From positions 1 through 28,153 of the forward strand of contig DASSTE010000059.1 of NCBI GenBank assembly GCA_035708085.1: a stretch of 28,153 nt of DNA. Direction: 5' to 3'. Numbering within the stretch: position 1 is the first letter of the stretch; the number at the start of each line of letters is the position of its first letter. Origin of the DNA: DASSBR01 sp035708085 (lineage in GTDB: Bacteria; Pseudomonadota; Gammaproteobacteria; Natronospirales; DASSBR01). Shown here piece after piece: positions 15,250 to 23,100 of the stretch. Under the pieces are notes generated by a model, which was not told the origin of the DNA, searched no databases, and saw only the letters and a list, made by a program, of their open reading frames with translations. The translations under genes and the position numbers were made by a program.

Positions 15250-15533
15250 AACCGCCGGCCAGGAAGGCCGGCTCTTCACCCGCGATTTGAGCGCAGCCGA
15301 AGATCGGGCGAAAAATGGGGGAAACAAGGAACATTGTCCGAAGCCACGGACGGCTGAGTTATGTTCCGGCCCCCATTTTTCGCCCGATCTTCGGGAAGTC
15401 CGAAGTGCAAGGATGCACTTCGGACCAAGCTCCATGAGCAATGGTTTTGGTGACTTTTGCCGAAACAAAAGTCACCGGCTGCCGGGCCGGATACCGGCAC
15501 CAATCAGGCTGCCGCCAAAGGCGGCACAAAACT
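15250..15533 (-). repeat. Structured intergenic element, copy B (inverted)
   Basis: Fills the gap between lolD and comEC and reads in the lolD sense, starting about 10 bases after the lolD stop. Helices, in + coordinates: 15511-15516/15520-15525 (GCCGCC, spacer AAA); 15486-15490/15494-15498 (GCCGG/CCGGC); 15449-15459/15466-15476 (11 bp, perfect); 15398-15409/15414-15425 (12 bp, perfect); long stem 15297-15321/15370-15394 (25 of 25 pairs); 15254-15260/15266-15272 (7 bp). Same order of helices as copy A at 2600-2880, with paired changes in the stems. Confidence 0.8.
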
Positions 15534-15535
15534 TC

Positions 15536-16231
15536 TTACGCCAAAACCCCATCCGAAAGCGTATAAACCTTCCCCATACGCTGCGCCAAATCCGCATCAT
15601 GCGTAACCACAACCATGCTAGTCCCCAGTTCTTCGTTCAACTCGATCATCAAATCGTAAACATTATTCCCGGCAGCCGCATCGAGATTGCCGGTCGGCTC
15701 ATCAGCCAGCACACAAGCAGGTCTGGTAATCAGCGCCCGCGCAACGGCCGCGCGCTGCCGCTCCCCACCTGACAGCTCGCCCGGCTTGTGTTTCAGTCGC
15801 TCGCCCAACCCAACACGATCCAGCAGCCGCGCCGCCTCTTCCTCCGCCTCGCGCGGTGACGCGCCGCGAATCAACAACGGCATCGCGACATTCTCCAGCG
15901 CAGTGAATTCCGGCAGCAAATGATGAAACTGGTACACGAATCCGATCGCGCGATTGCGCAACTCACCCTGTTTGACGCGGTTCATGCGGCTGATGTTCTC
16001 ACCATCGATGAACACTTCGCCGCCGGTGGGCCGATCAAGTCCGCCCAACAAATGCAGCAAAGTGCTTTTCCCCGACCCTGACGCACCCACGATCGCCACC
16101 AGTTCGCCGCGCCACAGCGTGAAGTTCACATCGCGCAACACCTGCACTTCCAGTCCGCCTTCGACGAACCGATGCGCGAGGTGACGGCACTCGACGACCG
16201 GCGCATCGATCGCGGCGGCGGTACTATTCAT
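15536..16231 (-). CDS. lolD: Lipoprotein-releasing ABC transporter ATPase LolD
   Basis: ATPase of the inner-membrane complex that extracts outer-membrane lipoproteins and hands them to LolA. Walker A GASGSGKST (Lys55), signature LSGGERQRAAVARAL, Walker B CVLADEPTGNLD and switch VVVTHD are present, with the LolD-type QFHHLLPEFTALENV loop. The chosen ATG (16231) overlaps the lolC stop (ATGAATAG) and gives 231 residues, matching E. coli LolD (233). A longer in-frame start at 16267 would lie inside lolC and is not needed. The last 100 bases shift to G/T-ending codons before the structured repeat. Confidence 0.96.
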   Translation of the reverse strand: MNSTAAAIDAPVVECRHLAHRFVEGGLEVQVLRDVNFTLWRGELVAIVGASGSGKSTLLHLLGGLDRPTGGEVFIDGENISRMNRVKQGELRNRAIGFVYQFHHLLPEFTALENVAMPLLIRGASPREAEEEAARLLDRVGLGERLKHKPGELSGGERQRAAVARALITRPACVLADEPTGNLDAAAGNNVYDLMIELNEELGTSMVVVTHDADLAQRMGKVYTLSDGVLA

Positions 16232-17471
16232 AACGGAGCGCCTCGGCAGGCCGGACGCGCGATGCACGCCAAGCCGGATACAGTGTTGACAGCAACGTCA
16301 GCACGAACGCCGAACAAACGATCTTGATCACCTGCCCCCACTGCAACTGCGACGGGAGATCGCTGATGTAATAGACGCTCGCCGGCAGCAGGTTGATGTG
16401 AAACACGTGTTCCAGGAAGTGCATGATGTCGTTAATGTTCTGCGCGAGCAGAATGCCGAAGATCAGCCCGAGGATGATGCCGACAATACCGATCAGCGTG
16501 CCCTGCACGATGAACACGCGCATGATCGCGCCGGGTCGTGCACCGAGCGTCCGCAGAATCGCGATGTCGGCCTGCTTGTCGTTGACGACCATCACCAACG
16601 TCGAGACGATATTGAAGGCCGCGACTGCAATGATCAGCGACAGGATCACGAACATCACGCCTTTTTCAGTCTGGATCGCCTGGAAGAAATTGGCGCGCGT
16701 CTGCGTCCAGTCCTGAACGTAGTACCGGCCGTGAAACTCGTGGATCAGCTTGCGCGCGACCGTCGGCGCGAGAAACAGGTTGTCGAGCCTGAGACGTACG
16801 CCGCTGACCGCGGAACCCATGTTGAGCAGCTTGCGTGCGTCCTGAATGTTGATTTCGGCGAGCGACGTATCGTAAGTGTATTCGCCCGCCTCGAACAGGC
16901 CCGCGACGTGGAAGCGTCGATAGCGCGGGATAAAACCCGCCGGCGTGACGTTACCCTGCGGCACCATCAGAATCACGTTATCGCCAACGCCGACGCCCAG
17001 CTTCATCGCGAGGTAGCGGCCAAGCACGATGTTCCAGCTGTCCGGCGTGAGTGCCTTAAAGCTCCCGGCGACCATCTTGTGCGCGATCGCCGATACCTGT
17101 TCTTCCTTCAACGGCGCGACGCCGCGAATGAGCGCACCGCTGACGTTGCCGCCGTTCGCCAGCAGCCCCTGCCCCGATACGTACGGCGCCTTGCCGATCA
17201 CGTGCGGATTATCGCCGGCGACATCGCCTACGTGTCGCCAATCCTGGAGCTGACCGTCGAACCCGCTGATCGTCACGTGCGCCGTAAAGGCGAGAATCCG
17301 CGAGCGCAATTCCTTGTCGAAACCGTTCATCACCGACAGCACCGTGATCAGCGCCATTACGCCAACGATGATGCCGAGCACCGAGATCACGGAAATAAAC
17401 GAGATGAAATGATTACGCCGCTTGGCGCGCAGGTAGCGCAGGCCGACGAAAAGTTCGAACGGTCGAAACAT
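16224..17471 (-). CDS. lolC: Lipoprotein-releasing ABC transporter permease LolC/LolE (LolF-like)
   Basis: Inner-membrane permease of the Lol complex. It opens LFVGLRYLRAKRRNHFISFIS with the first helix at about 20-50. A large periplasmic MacB-like domain follows, then FtsX-type helices near 270-295, 315-345 and 375-400, ending YPAWRASRVRPAEALRYE. The 415 residues match LolC (399) and LolE (413). Only one permease gene adjoins lolD, so the transporter may be a homodimer of a single LolF-type permease as described in several non-enteric bacteria; a second permease elsewhere cannot be excluded. First gene of the - strand block, divergent from the gene at 17699. Confidence 0.94.
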   Translation of the reverse strand: MFRPFELFVGLRYLRAKRRNHFISFISVISVLGIIVGVMALITVLSVMNGFDKELRSRILAFTAHVTISGFDGQLQDWRHVGDVAGDNPHVIGKAPYVSGQGLLANGGNVSGALIRGVAPLKEEQVSAIAHKMVAGSFKALTPDSWNIVLGRYLAMKLGVGVGDNVILMVPQGNVTPAGFIPRYRRFHVAGLFEAGEYTYDTSLAEINIQDARKLLNMGSAVSGVRLRLDNLFLAPTVARKLIHEFHGRYYVQDWTQTRANFFQAIQTEKGVMFVILSLIIAVAAFNIVSTLVMVVNDKQADIAILRTLGARPGAIMRVFIVQGTLIGIVGIILGLIFGILLAQNINDIMHFLEHVFHINLLPASVYYISDLPSQLQWGQVIKIVCSAFVLTLLSTLYPAWRASRVRPAEALRYE

Positions 17472-17480
17472 GGGCCGCCA

Positions 17481-17509
17481 TTAAACCACAATCCGGCCCG
17501 CCGTATGCT
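17481..17509 (+). promoter_or_regulatory. Candidate promoter upstream of the small exported-protein gene
   Basis: TTAAAC (17481-17486), 17-base spacer, TATGCT (17504-17509), inside an AT-rich patch in the divergent lolC gap. The four-hairpin element at 17541-17683 would lie in the resulting 5' leader. Weak matches, seen by eye. Confidence 0.3.
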
Positions 17510-17540
17510 ATATTTTCGAGCGCCCGAAAGCTCCAGGGAT

Positions 17541-17683
17541 GCTGAAAAAGCCATCCATGGCTTTTCCAGCCACGCAAACTGAAAACGCGGTTTTCAGTTT
17601 GCTTCATTTTGAGATCGCTTTCAGCGATCGCAAAATGTCGGCACATCCATGTACCAAGCGCAGGCTGCTAAACCCGCAGCCTG
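17541..17683 (+). repeat. Four consecutive hairpins upstream of the 17699 gene
   Basis: Hairpins in order: AAAAGCCAT/ATGGCTTTT (17546-17554/17557-17565); CAAACTGAAAAC/GTTTTCAGTTTG (17575-17586/17590-17601, loop GCG); CATTTTG/CAAAATG (17605-17611/17631-17637) enclosing GATCGCT/AGCGATC (17613-17619/17623-17629); CAGGCTGC/GCAGCCTG (17661-17668/17676-17683). All stems are perfect except one A-G mismatch within the third. The overlapping ORFs in both directions look like artefacts of the palindromes. One copy in the window. The arrangement suggests either a dispersed structured repeat or a leader RNA. Confidence 0.7.
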
Positions 17684-17698
17684 CTATGGGAGGCGGCC

Positions 17699-18031
17699 AT
17701 GAAAACGATTCCAACTCTCTTGCTCGGCGGCGCGATGCTCGCGCTCGCGGCCGGTGCGGCGGCGGCCAATCAGCACCCCGCAACGCAGTCGATGCATTCG
17801 GTAAGCCAGCCGGTTCACGGCATGACGATGCAGAACGTCGTGCATATTTTCGGCGAGCCGGTCAAAAAGGTTCCCGCAGTGGGCGACCCGCCGATTACGC
17901 GCTGGGTGTATCCGCACTACATCGTCTACTTCGAACGCAACATCGTGCTGCACACGGTCTCCAGGGCCAAGCCGTTTCACGACGCGCCGCCGACGCCGGT
18001 AACGCACATCATCAGTGGCACAACCGGCTGA
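17699..18031 (+). CDS. Small exported protein, SmpA/OmlA-like fold suspected
   Basis: A 110-residue protein with a clear signal peptide (MKTIPTLLLGGAMLALAAGAAAA) and so probably periplasmic. No lipobox Cys is present. The mature part holds GMTMQNVVHIFGEPVKKVPAVGDPP and WVYPHYIVYFERNIVLHTV. The G-M-x-M-x-x-V-x-x-x-F-G-x-P pattern followed by a strand-rich half resembles the SmpA/OmlA (BamE-like) repeat unit, but I cannot name the family and the function is unknown. GGGAGG just upstream of the ATG is a strong Shine-Dalgarno. Its 3' end overlaps aguA by 17 bases, suggesting co-transcription. Confidence 0.8.
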   Translation: MKTIPTLLLGGAMLALAAGAAAANQHPATQSMHSVSQPVHGMTMQNVVHIFGEPVKKVPAVGDPPITRWVYPHYIVYFERNIVLHTVSRAKPFHDAPPTPVTHIISGTTG

Positions 18032-19070
18032 TCGGCGGCTGCCCGCCGAGTGGGAGCCTCAGAGCGGCGTCCTGCTGACGTGGCCGCGCCCGGATGGCGC
18101 CTGGGCGTCGATGCTCGGGCCGGTGGAGCGCGTGTTCGCCCGGATCGCGCGTGAAATCAGCCGCCGCGAACGGCTCCTGGTGGTCGTTGCCGATGCCGCT
18201 CATCGTGCACATGTGCGCGGGCTGATCGCGACGGCCGGCGGCGACATGGAACGCCTCGACCTGCACATCGCCGCTTCCGACGATACCTGGGCGCGCGACC
18301 ACGGCCCGATAACGGTCGCGACGGCTGACGGCCCGCTGCTGCTCGACTTCACGTTCAATGGCTGGGGCGGCAAATATCCGGCCTCGCGCGATAACGGCAT
18401 CAACCGTGACCTCGCCATGCACGGCCGTTTCGGCAACACGCCGATCGAGTCGCTCGACCTGGTTCTCGAAGGCGGCAGCATCGACACCGACGGCGCCGGC
18501 ACGTTGCTCACCACGCGTCGCTGCCTGCTGCATCCGGGGCGCAATCCCCGCTTGACCGCCGCCGACATCGAGGCGCGGCTGCGCGACGCATTTGGCATTG
18601 AGCGCGTGCTGTGGCTGGAACATGGCGCGCTGGCCGGCGACGACACCGACAGCCATGTCGACACGCTCGCCCGCTTCGCCGCTCCGGGCACGATTCTGTA
18701 CCAGGCCTGCGAAGACGAAGGCGACGAAAATTACAATGAACTCAAAGAGATGGAACTTGAACTTCATGAACTACATGATGTGAGTGGAGTACCATACCGG
18801 CTTGTCCCACTGCCGTCGCCGCGCCCGATTCACGACGAGCAACGCCGGCGGCTGCCGGCCAGCTATGCGAACTTCCTGATCGTCAACGGTGCCGTCCTCG
18901 TGCCGTCGTACGACGACCCGATGGACGACACTGCACGTGAATCGATTGCCGCCTGCTTCCCCGGGCGCGACACTATCGGCATCGACTGTCTGCCGCTGAT
19001 CCACCAGTTCGGCAGCCTGCACTGCGTCACCATGCAACTTCCGGAGGGCGTACTTGGAACGGACGAATAA
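18015..19070 (+). CDS. aguA: Agmatine deiminase
   Basis: Hydrolyses agmatine to N-carbamoylputrescine and ammonia, a first step from arginine-derived agmatine to putrescine. Member of the peptidyl-arginine deiminase/guanidino-modifying superfamily. DDTWARDHGPI, LEGGSIDTDGAG and GDDTDSHVDTLARF are family blocks, and the catalytic Cys337 sits in GSLHCVTMQLP near the C terminus. The 351 residues fit (about 345-370). The start is a GTG at 18015, inside the end of the preceding gene, giving the usual short N terminus before LPAEWEPQSGVLLTWP. aguB follows with a 17-base overlap, so the two enzymes are made together. Confidence 0.95.
   Translation: MAQPADRRLPAEWEPQSGVLLTWPRPDGAWASMLGPVERVFARIAREISRRERLLVVVADAAHRAHVRGLIATAGGDMERLDLHIAASDDTWARDHGPITVATADGPLLLDFTFNGWGGKYPASRDNGINRDLAMHGRFGNTPIESLDLVLEGGSIDTDGAGTLLTTRRCLLHPGRNPRLTAADIEARLRDAFGIERVLWLEHGALAGDDTDSHVDTLARFAAPGTILYQACEDEGDENYNELKEMELELHELHDVSGVPYRLVPLPSPRPIHDEQRRRLPASYANFLIVNGAVLVPSYDDPMDDTARESIAACFPGRDTIGIDCLPLIHQFGSLHCVTMQLPEGVLGTDE
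19043..19047 (+). promoter_or_regulatory. Shine-Dalgarno supporting the TTG start of aguB
   Basis: GGAGG lies 6 bases upstream of the TTG at 19054, inside the end of aguA. It supports a non-ATG start; no ATG occurs before the conserved RVALVQ strand. Confidence 0.65.
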
Positions 19071-19950
19071 CCGGCTGCGCGTCGCGCTGGTCCAGCACGC
19101 CTGCAGTCCCGACCGCGACGCCAACCTGGCGGCGACGATCGACGGCATTCGCAAGGCAGCGAAGGAAGGCGCACGACTGGTGCTGCTGCAGGAGCTGCAC
19201 GCCGGCCCCTATTTCTGCCAGCGCGAAGACACGCAGGCCTTCGACTGGGCGGAATCCATTCCCGGCCCGACCAGCGACAAACTGGGCGAGGTCGCGCGCG
19301 AGCTGAACATTGTGATTGTTGCGTCGCTGTTCGAGCGGCGCGCGCCCGGCATTTACCACAACACCGCCGTGGTGATCGAAACGGATGGCAGCATCGCCGG
19401 CCGCTATCGGAAAATGCACATCCCCGACGACCCCGGCTACTTCGAGAAGTTTTACTTCACGCCGGGTGACCTCGGCTTTCGCCCGGTCGAAACCTCGCTC
19501 GGAAAACTCGGCGTGCTGGTCTGTTGGGATCAGTGGTATCCGGAAGCCGCGCGGCTAATGGCGCTCGCGGGCGCGGACATGCTGCTCTACCCGACCGCCA
19601 TCGGCTGGTCGGCCGAGGACAACAAAGACGAGCAGACGCGCCAGCGCGACGCCTGGACGACGATCCAGCGGGGCCACGCCATCGCCAACGGCCTGCCAGT
19701 CCTTGCCTGCAACCGCACCGGCTTCGAACCCGATCCGGCGGACGAACAGCACGGCATCGATTTCTGGGGTTCGAGCTTCGTCTGCGGGCCGCAGGGAGAA
19801 ATAATGGCGCAGTCGCCGGTCGATCGGCCCGATGTGCTGATCGCGGATATTGACCTCGCGCGGTCGGAGGACGTGCGCCGTATCTGGCCGTATTTTCGCG
19901 ACCGGCGGATCGATGCGTATGACGATCTGCTGAAGCGGTTCAGGGACTAA
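19054..19950 (+). CDS. aguB: N-carbamoylputrescine amidase
   Basis: Carbon-nitrogen hydrolase (nitrilase superfamily) that splits N-carbamoylputrescine to putrescine, CO2 and ammonia. The catalytic triad is visible: Glu47 (LQELH), Lys120 (YRKMHIPDDPGYFEKFYF) and Cys157 (LVCWDQWYPEAARLMAL). The 298 residues and the PYFCQ and GYFEKFYFTPGD blocks are typical of AguB rather than generic nitrilases. The TTG start is supported by GGAGG upstream. It partners aguA with overlapping frames, and no other polyamine gene is seen nearby. Confidence 0.95.
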   Translation: MERTNNRLRVALVQHACSPDRDANLAATIDGIRKAAKEGARLVLLQELHAGPYFCQREDTQAFDWAESIPGPTSDKLGEVARELNIVIVASLFERRAPGIYHNTAVVIETDGSIAGRYRKMHIPDDPGYFEKFYFTPGDLGFRPVETSLGKLGVLVCWDQWYPEAARLMALAGADMLLYPTAIGWSAEDNKDEQTRQRDAWTTIQRGHAIANGLPVLACNRTGFEPDPADEQHGIDFWGSSFVCGPQGEIMAQSPVDRPDVLIADIDLARSEDVRRIWPYFRDRRIDAYDDLLKRFRD

Positions 19951-20000
19951 TTCCAGCGTAGGCTCATGGCTGCGCGGAAAACGCATCAAGCACGTTCTCC

Positions 20001-20030
20001 CGTCATTCCGGCTTGGAAGCCGGAATCCAG
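20001..20030. repeat. CGTCATTCCGGC-type hairpin repeat
   Basis: CGTC followed by ATTCCGGCTT/AAGCCGGAAT (20005-20014/20017-20026), a 10-bp stem, then CCAG. It matches by memory the widespread dispersed repeat CGTCATTCCGGC...GCCGGAATCCAG of many proteobacteria. It lies in the 177-base aguB-mfd gap (19951-20127), in which I see no gene; a weak GATAAT at 20090-20095 could belong to the mfd promoter. Confidence 0.75.
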
Positions 20031-20127
20031 GGGTCAAGGATGGCAAGCTTTCGGCGAACGCCCCGCATCCCCGCCGGAAAACCGTGTGCGATAATAGGCG
20101 CTCTCGTAAATCACGCCTTTCCGTTCA

Positions 20128-23100
20128 ATGCCCGTCGCCAAGCTCAACGATCCTACCCTGCCGCGATCCGGCCAGCGCATTGCCTGGCGTGGCCTGTTCG
20201 GCTCAGCCGCCGCGCTGGCGCTCGCCCATGCCGCGCGCAAGGCCGGCGGCCCATTGGTCGTGGTCGCCGCAAGCGCCCGCGACGCCGATCGGCTCGAAGG
20301 CGAATTGCGCTATTTTCTCGGCGACAGCGGTCTGCCGGTGCTGCATTTCCGCGATCGCGAAACGTTGCCCTACGACATCTTTTCCAGCCACCAGGACATC
20401 GTGTCCGATCGGCTCAGCGCGCTGTTCGCGCTGACCCAGCTCGAGCGCGGGATCGTGCTCACCGCCGCGCCGACGCTGCTGGAACGGCTGCCGCCCAAGC
20501 CTTACGTCGCCACCAACTCGCTGGTCCTCGAAGTCGGCCAGAAGATTGACCCGGAAACGCTGCGTGCGCGACTGGAGACCGCTGGTTATCGCTACGTCTC
20601 GCAGGTGATGGAACACGGCGAATTCGCCGTGCGCGGCGCGCTGATCGATCTTTTCCCGATGGGGTCGGACACGCCGTACCGGCTCGACCTGTTCGACGAC
20701 GAACTTGATACGCTGCGCACGTTCGACCCCGAAAACCAGCTCTCGCTCGACAAGCTCGAGCGTGTGCGCCTGCTGCCGGCGCGCGAGTTCCCGCTCGACG
20801 ACGACGGCATCCGCGGTTTCCGCCAGCGCTACCGCAGCCGCTTCGAAGGCGATCCGCAGCGCAGCCAGATCTACCGCGACATCAGCAACGGCATCGCGCC
20901 CGGCGGTATCGAGTACTACCTGCCGCTGTTCTTCGACGAAACCTGTCACCTCGGCGATTACCTGCCGGGCAATGCCGTCGTCGCGACGATGGAAGGTGCA
21001 GATGCCGCCCTGCAGCAAACCTGGGAACAGATCGGCCAGCGTTTCGAGCAGCGTGGACACGACATCGAGCGGCCGCTGCTGCCGCCGGCTGAAGCGTTTA
21101 TCGCGCCGGGCGTGTTGCAGGCGGCTTTCGAGCAGCGTCCGACGATCCGGCTCGCCAACTCGGCCGCCGACGAGTCAGCTAGCGAATACCGCAGCGAGCC
21201 GCCGCCGGCGCTGCTGGTGGACACGCGTTCCGACGAGCCGTTGCGGGCGCTGCTCGATTTTGCGGCCGGCAATCCCGACATGCGCATTCTGTTTGCGGTC
21301 GAATCGGCCGGCCATCGCGAAAGCCTCGCGAACCTGCTGCGCCGCCGTGACATCGCGCCGCGACAAACGACGAGTTGGGCTGATTTCGTCCACGGCGATG
21401 CACGCTTCAACCTCGGTATTGCGCCGATCGAAAAGGGCCTGCTGCTGCCACAGGTCAATCTCGCCGTCATCACCGAAGACCAGCTTTTCGGCGAGCGTGT
21501 CAGCCAGCGGCGCCAGCGCCGCGTCGGCCGCGACCCAGACAAGATCATCCGCGACCTCACCGACCTCAGCGTCGGTGCCCCGGTGGTCCACGAGGATCAC
21601 GGTGTCGGCCGCTACCTGGGCCTGCAGACACTGGCGGTCTCCGGCGTTGAAACGGAGTTTTTGACGCTCGAATACGCGGGCGGCGACAAGCTGTATGTGC
21701 CGGTCGCGCAACTGCACCTGATCAGCCGCTATACCGGCGGCTCGCCGGAAAGCGCACCGCTGCACAAGCTGGGCGGCGACCAGTGGTCGAGGGCGAAGCG
21801 CCGCGCGGCTGAGCAGGCGCGCGACGTGGCGGCCGAACTGCTTGACGTCTACGCGCGCCGTGCGGCCAACACCGGCCATGCGTTCAAATTTGATGAAGCC
21901 GACTACCAGGCATTCGTATCGGCGTTCCCGTTCGAAGAAACGCCTGACCAGCTTACGGCGATCGAACAGGTGCGCAACGACATGCGCTCGCCGCGCGCGA
22001 TGGACCGCGTCGTCTGCGGCGATGTCGGCTTCGGCAAAACGGAAGTCGCGGTGCGCGCCGCGTTCATTGCCGTGCAGGACGGCAAGCAGGTGGCGGTGCT
22101 GGCGCCGACGACATTGCTTGCACAGCAGCACTTTCAAACATTTCAGGATCGTTTTGCGGACTGGCCCGTGCGCGTCGAAGTGCTGTCGCGGTTCCGCAAT
22201 GCCGCCGCGCAAAACAAGGTCGCCGACAGCCTCGAAGCCGGCGATGTCGATATCGTCGTCGGCACGCATGCGCTGTTAAAGGATCGGCTGAAATTCAGAA
22301 ACCTCGGGCTCGTTATCATCGACGAAGAACAGCGCTTCGGCGTGCGCCACAAGGAAAAGCTCAAGAGCCTGCGCGCCGAGGTCGATGTGCTGACGCTGAC
22401 GGCGACGCCGATTCCGCGCACGCTCAACATGGCGCTGGCGGGCATTCGCGACTTGTCGATCATCGCGACGCCGCCCGCCGAACGCCTCTCCGTCAAGACC
22501 TTCGTCAGCCGCTGGGACAAGGGGTTGATCGTCGAGGCCTGCCTGCGCGAGATCAAGCGCGGCGGCCAGGTCTTTTTCGTCCACAACAAGGTCGAGACGA
22601 TCGAGAAAGCGGCGCGCGATTTGCGCGAACTGGTGCCCGAGGCTGAAGTCCGCGTCGCGCACGGCCAGATGCGCGAACGCGAGCTTGAGCAAGTGATGCT
22701 GGATTTCTATCACCGCCGCTTCAACGTGCTGGTGTGCTCGACGATCATCGAAAACGGCATCGACGTGCCGACGGCGAACACGATCATCATTGATCGCGCC
22801 GATCATTTTGGCCTCGCGCAGTTGCATCAGCTTCGCGGCCGCGTGGGCCGATCGCATCACCGCGCCTACGCCTATTTGCTCACGCCGCCGAAGAAGCTGA
22901 TGACGCCGGACGCGATCAAGCGTCTCGACGCAATTGCCTCGCTGGACGAACTCGGCGCCGGCTTCACGCTCGCGACGCACGATCTCGAAATCCGCGGCGC
23001 AGGCGAACTGCTGGGTGCCGAACAGAGCGGCCAGATTCACGAGGTCGGCTTCAGTCTGTATACCGATTTGCTCGACCGCGCCGTCAAGGCGTTAAAATCC

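Noticed and set aside
15536..16267. Longer LolD start at 16267
   Set aside because: The extra 12 residues lie inside lolC and are absent from the family; the ATG overlapping the lolC stop fits better.
17539..18078. 179-residue + strand ORF spanning the four-hairpin element
   Set aside because: It overlaps the signal-peptide gene at 17699 in another frame, begins in the palindromes and has no recognisable domain; the 17699 frame has a good Shine-Dalgarno.
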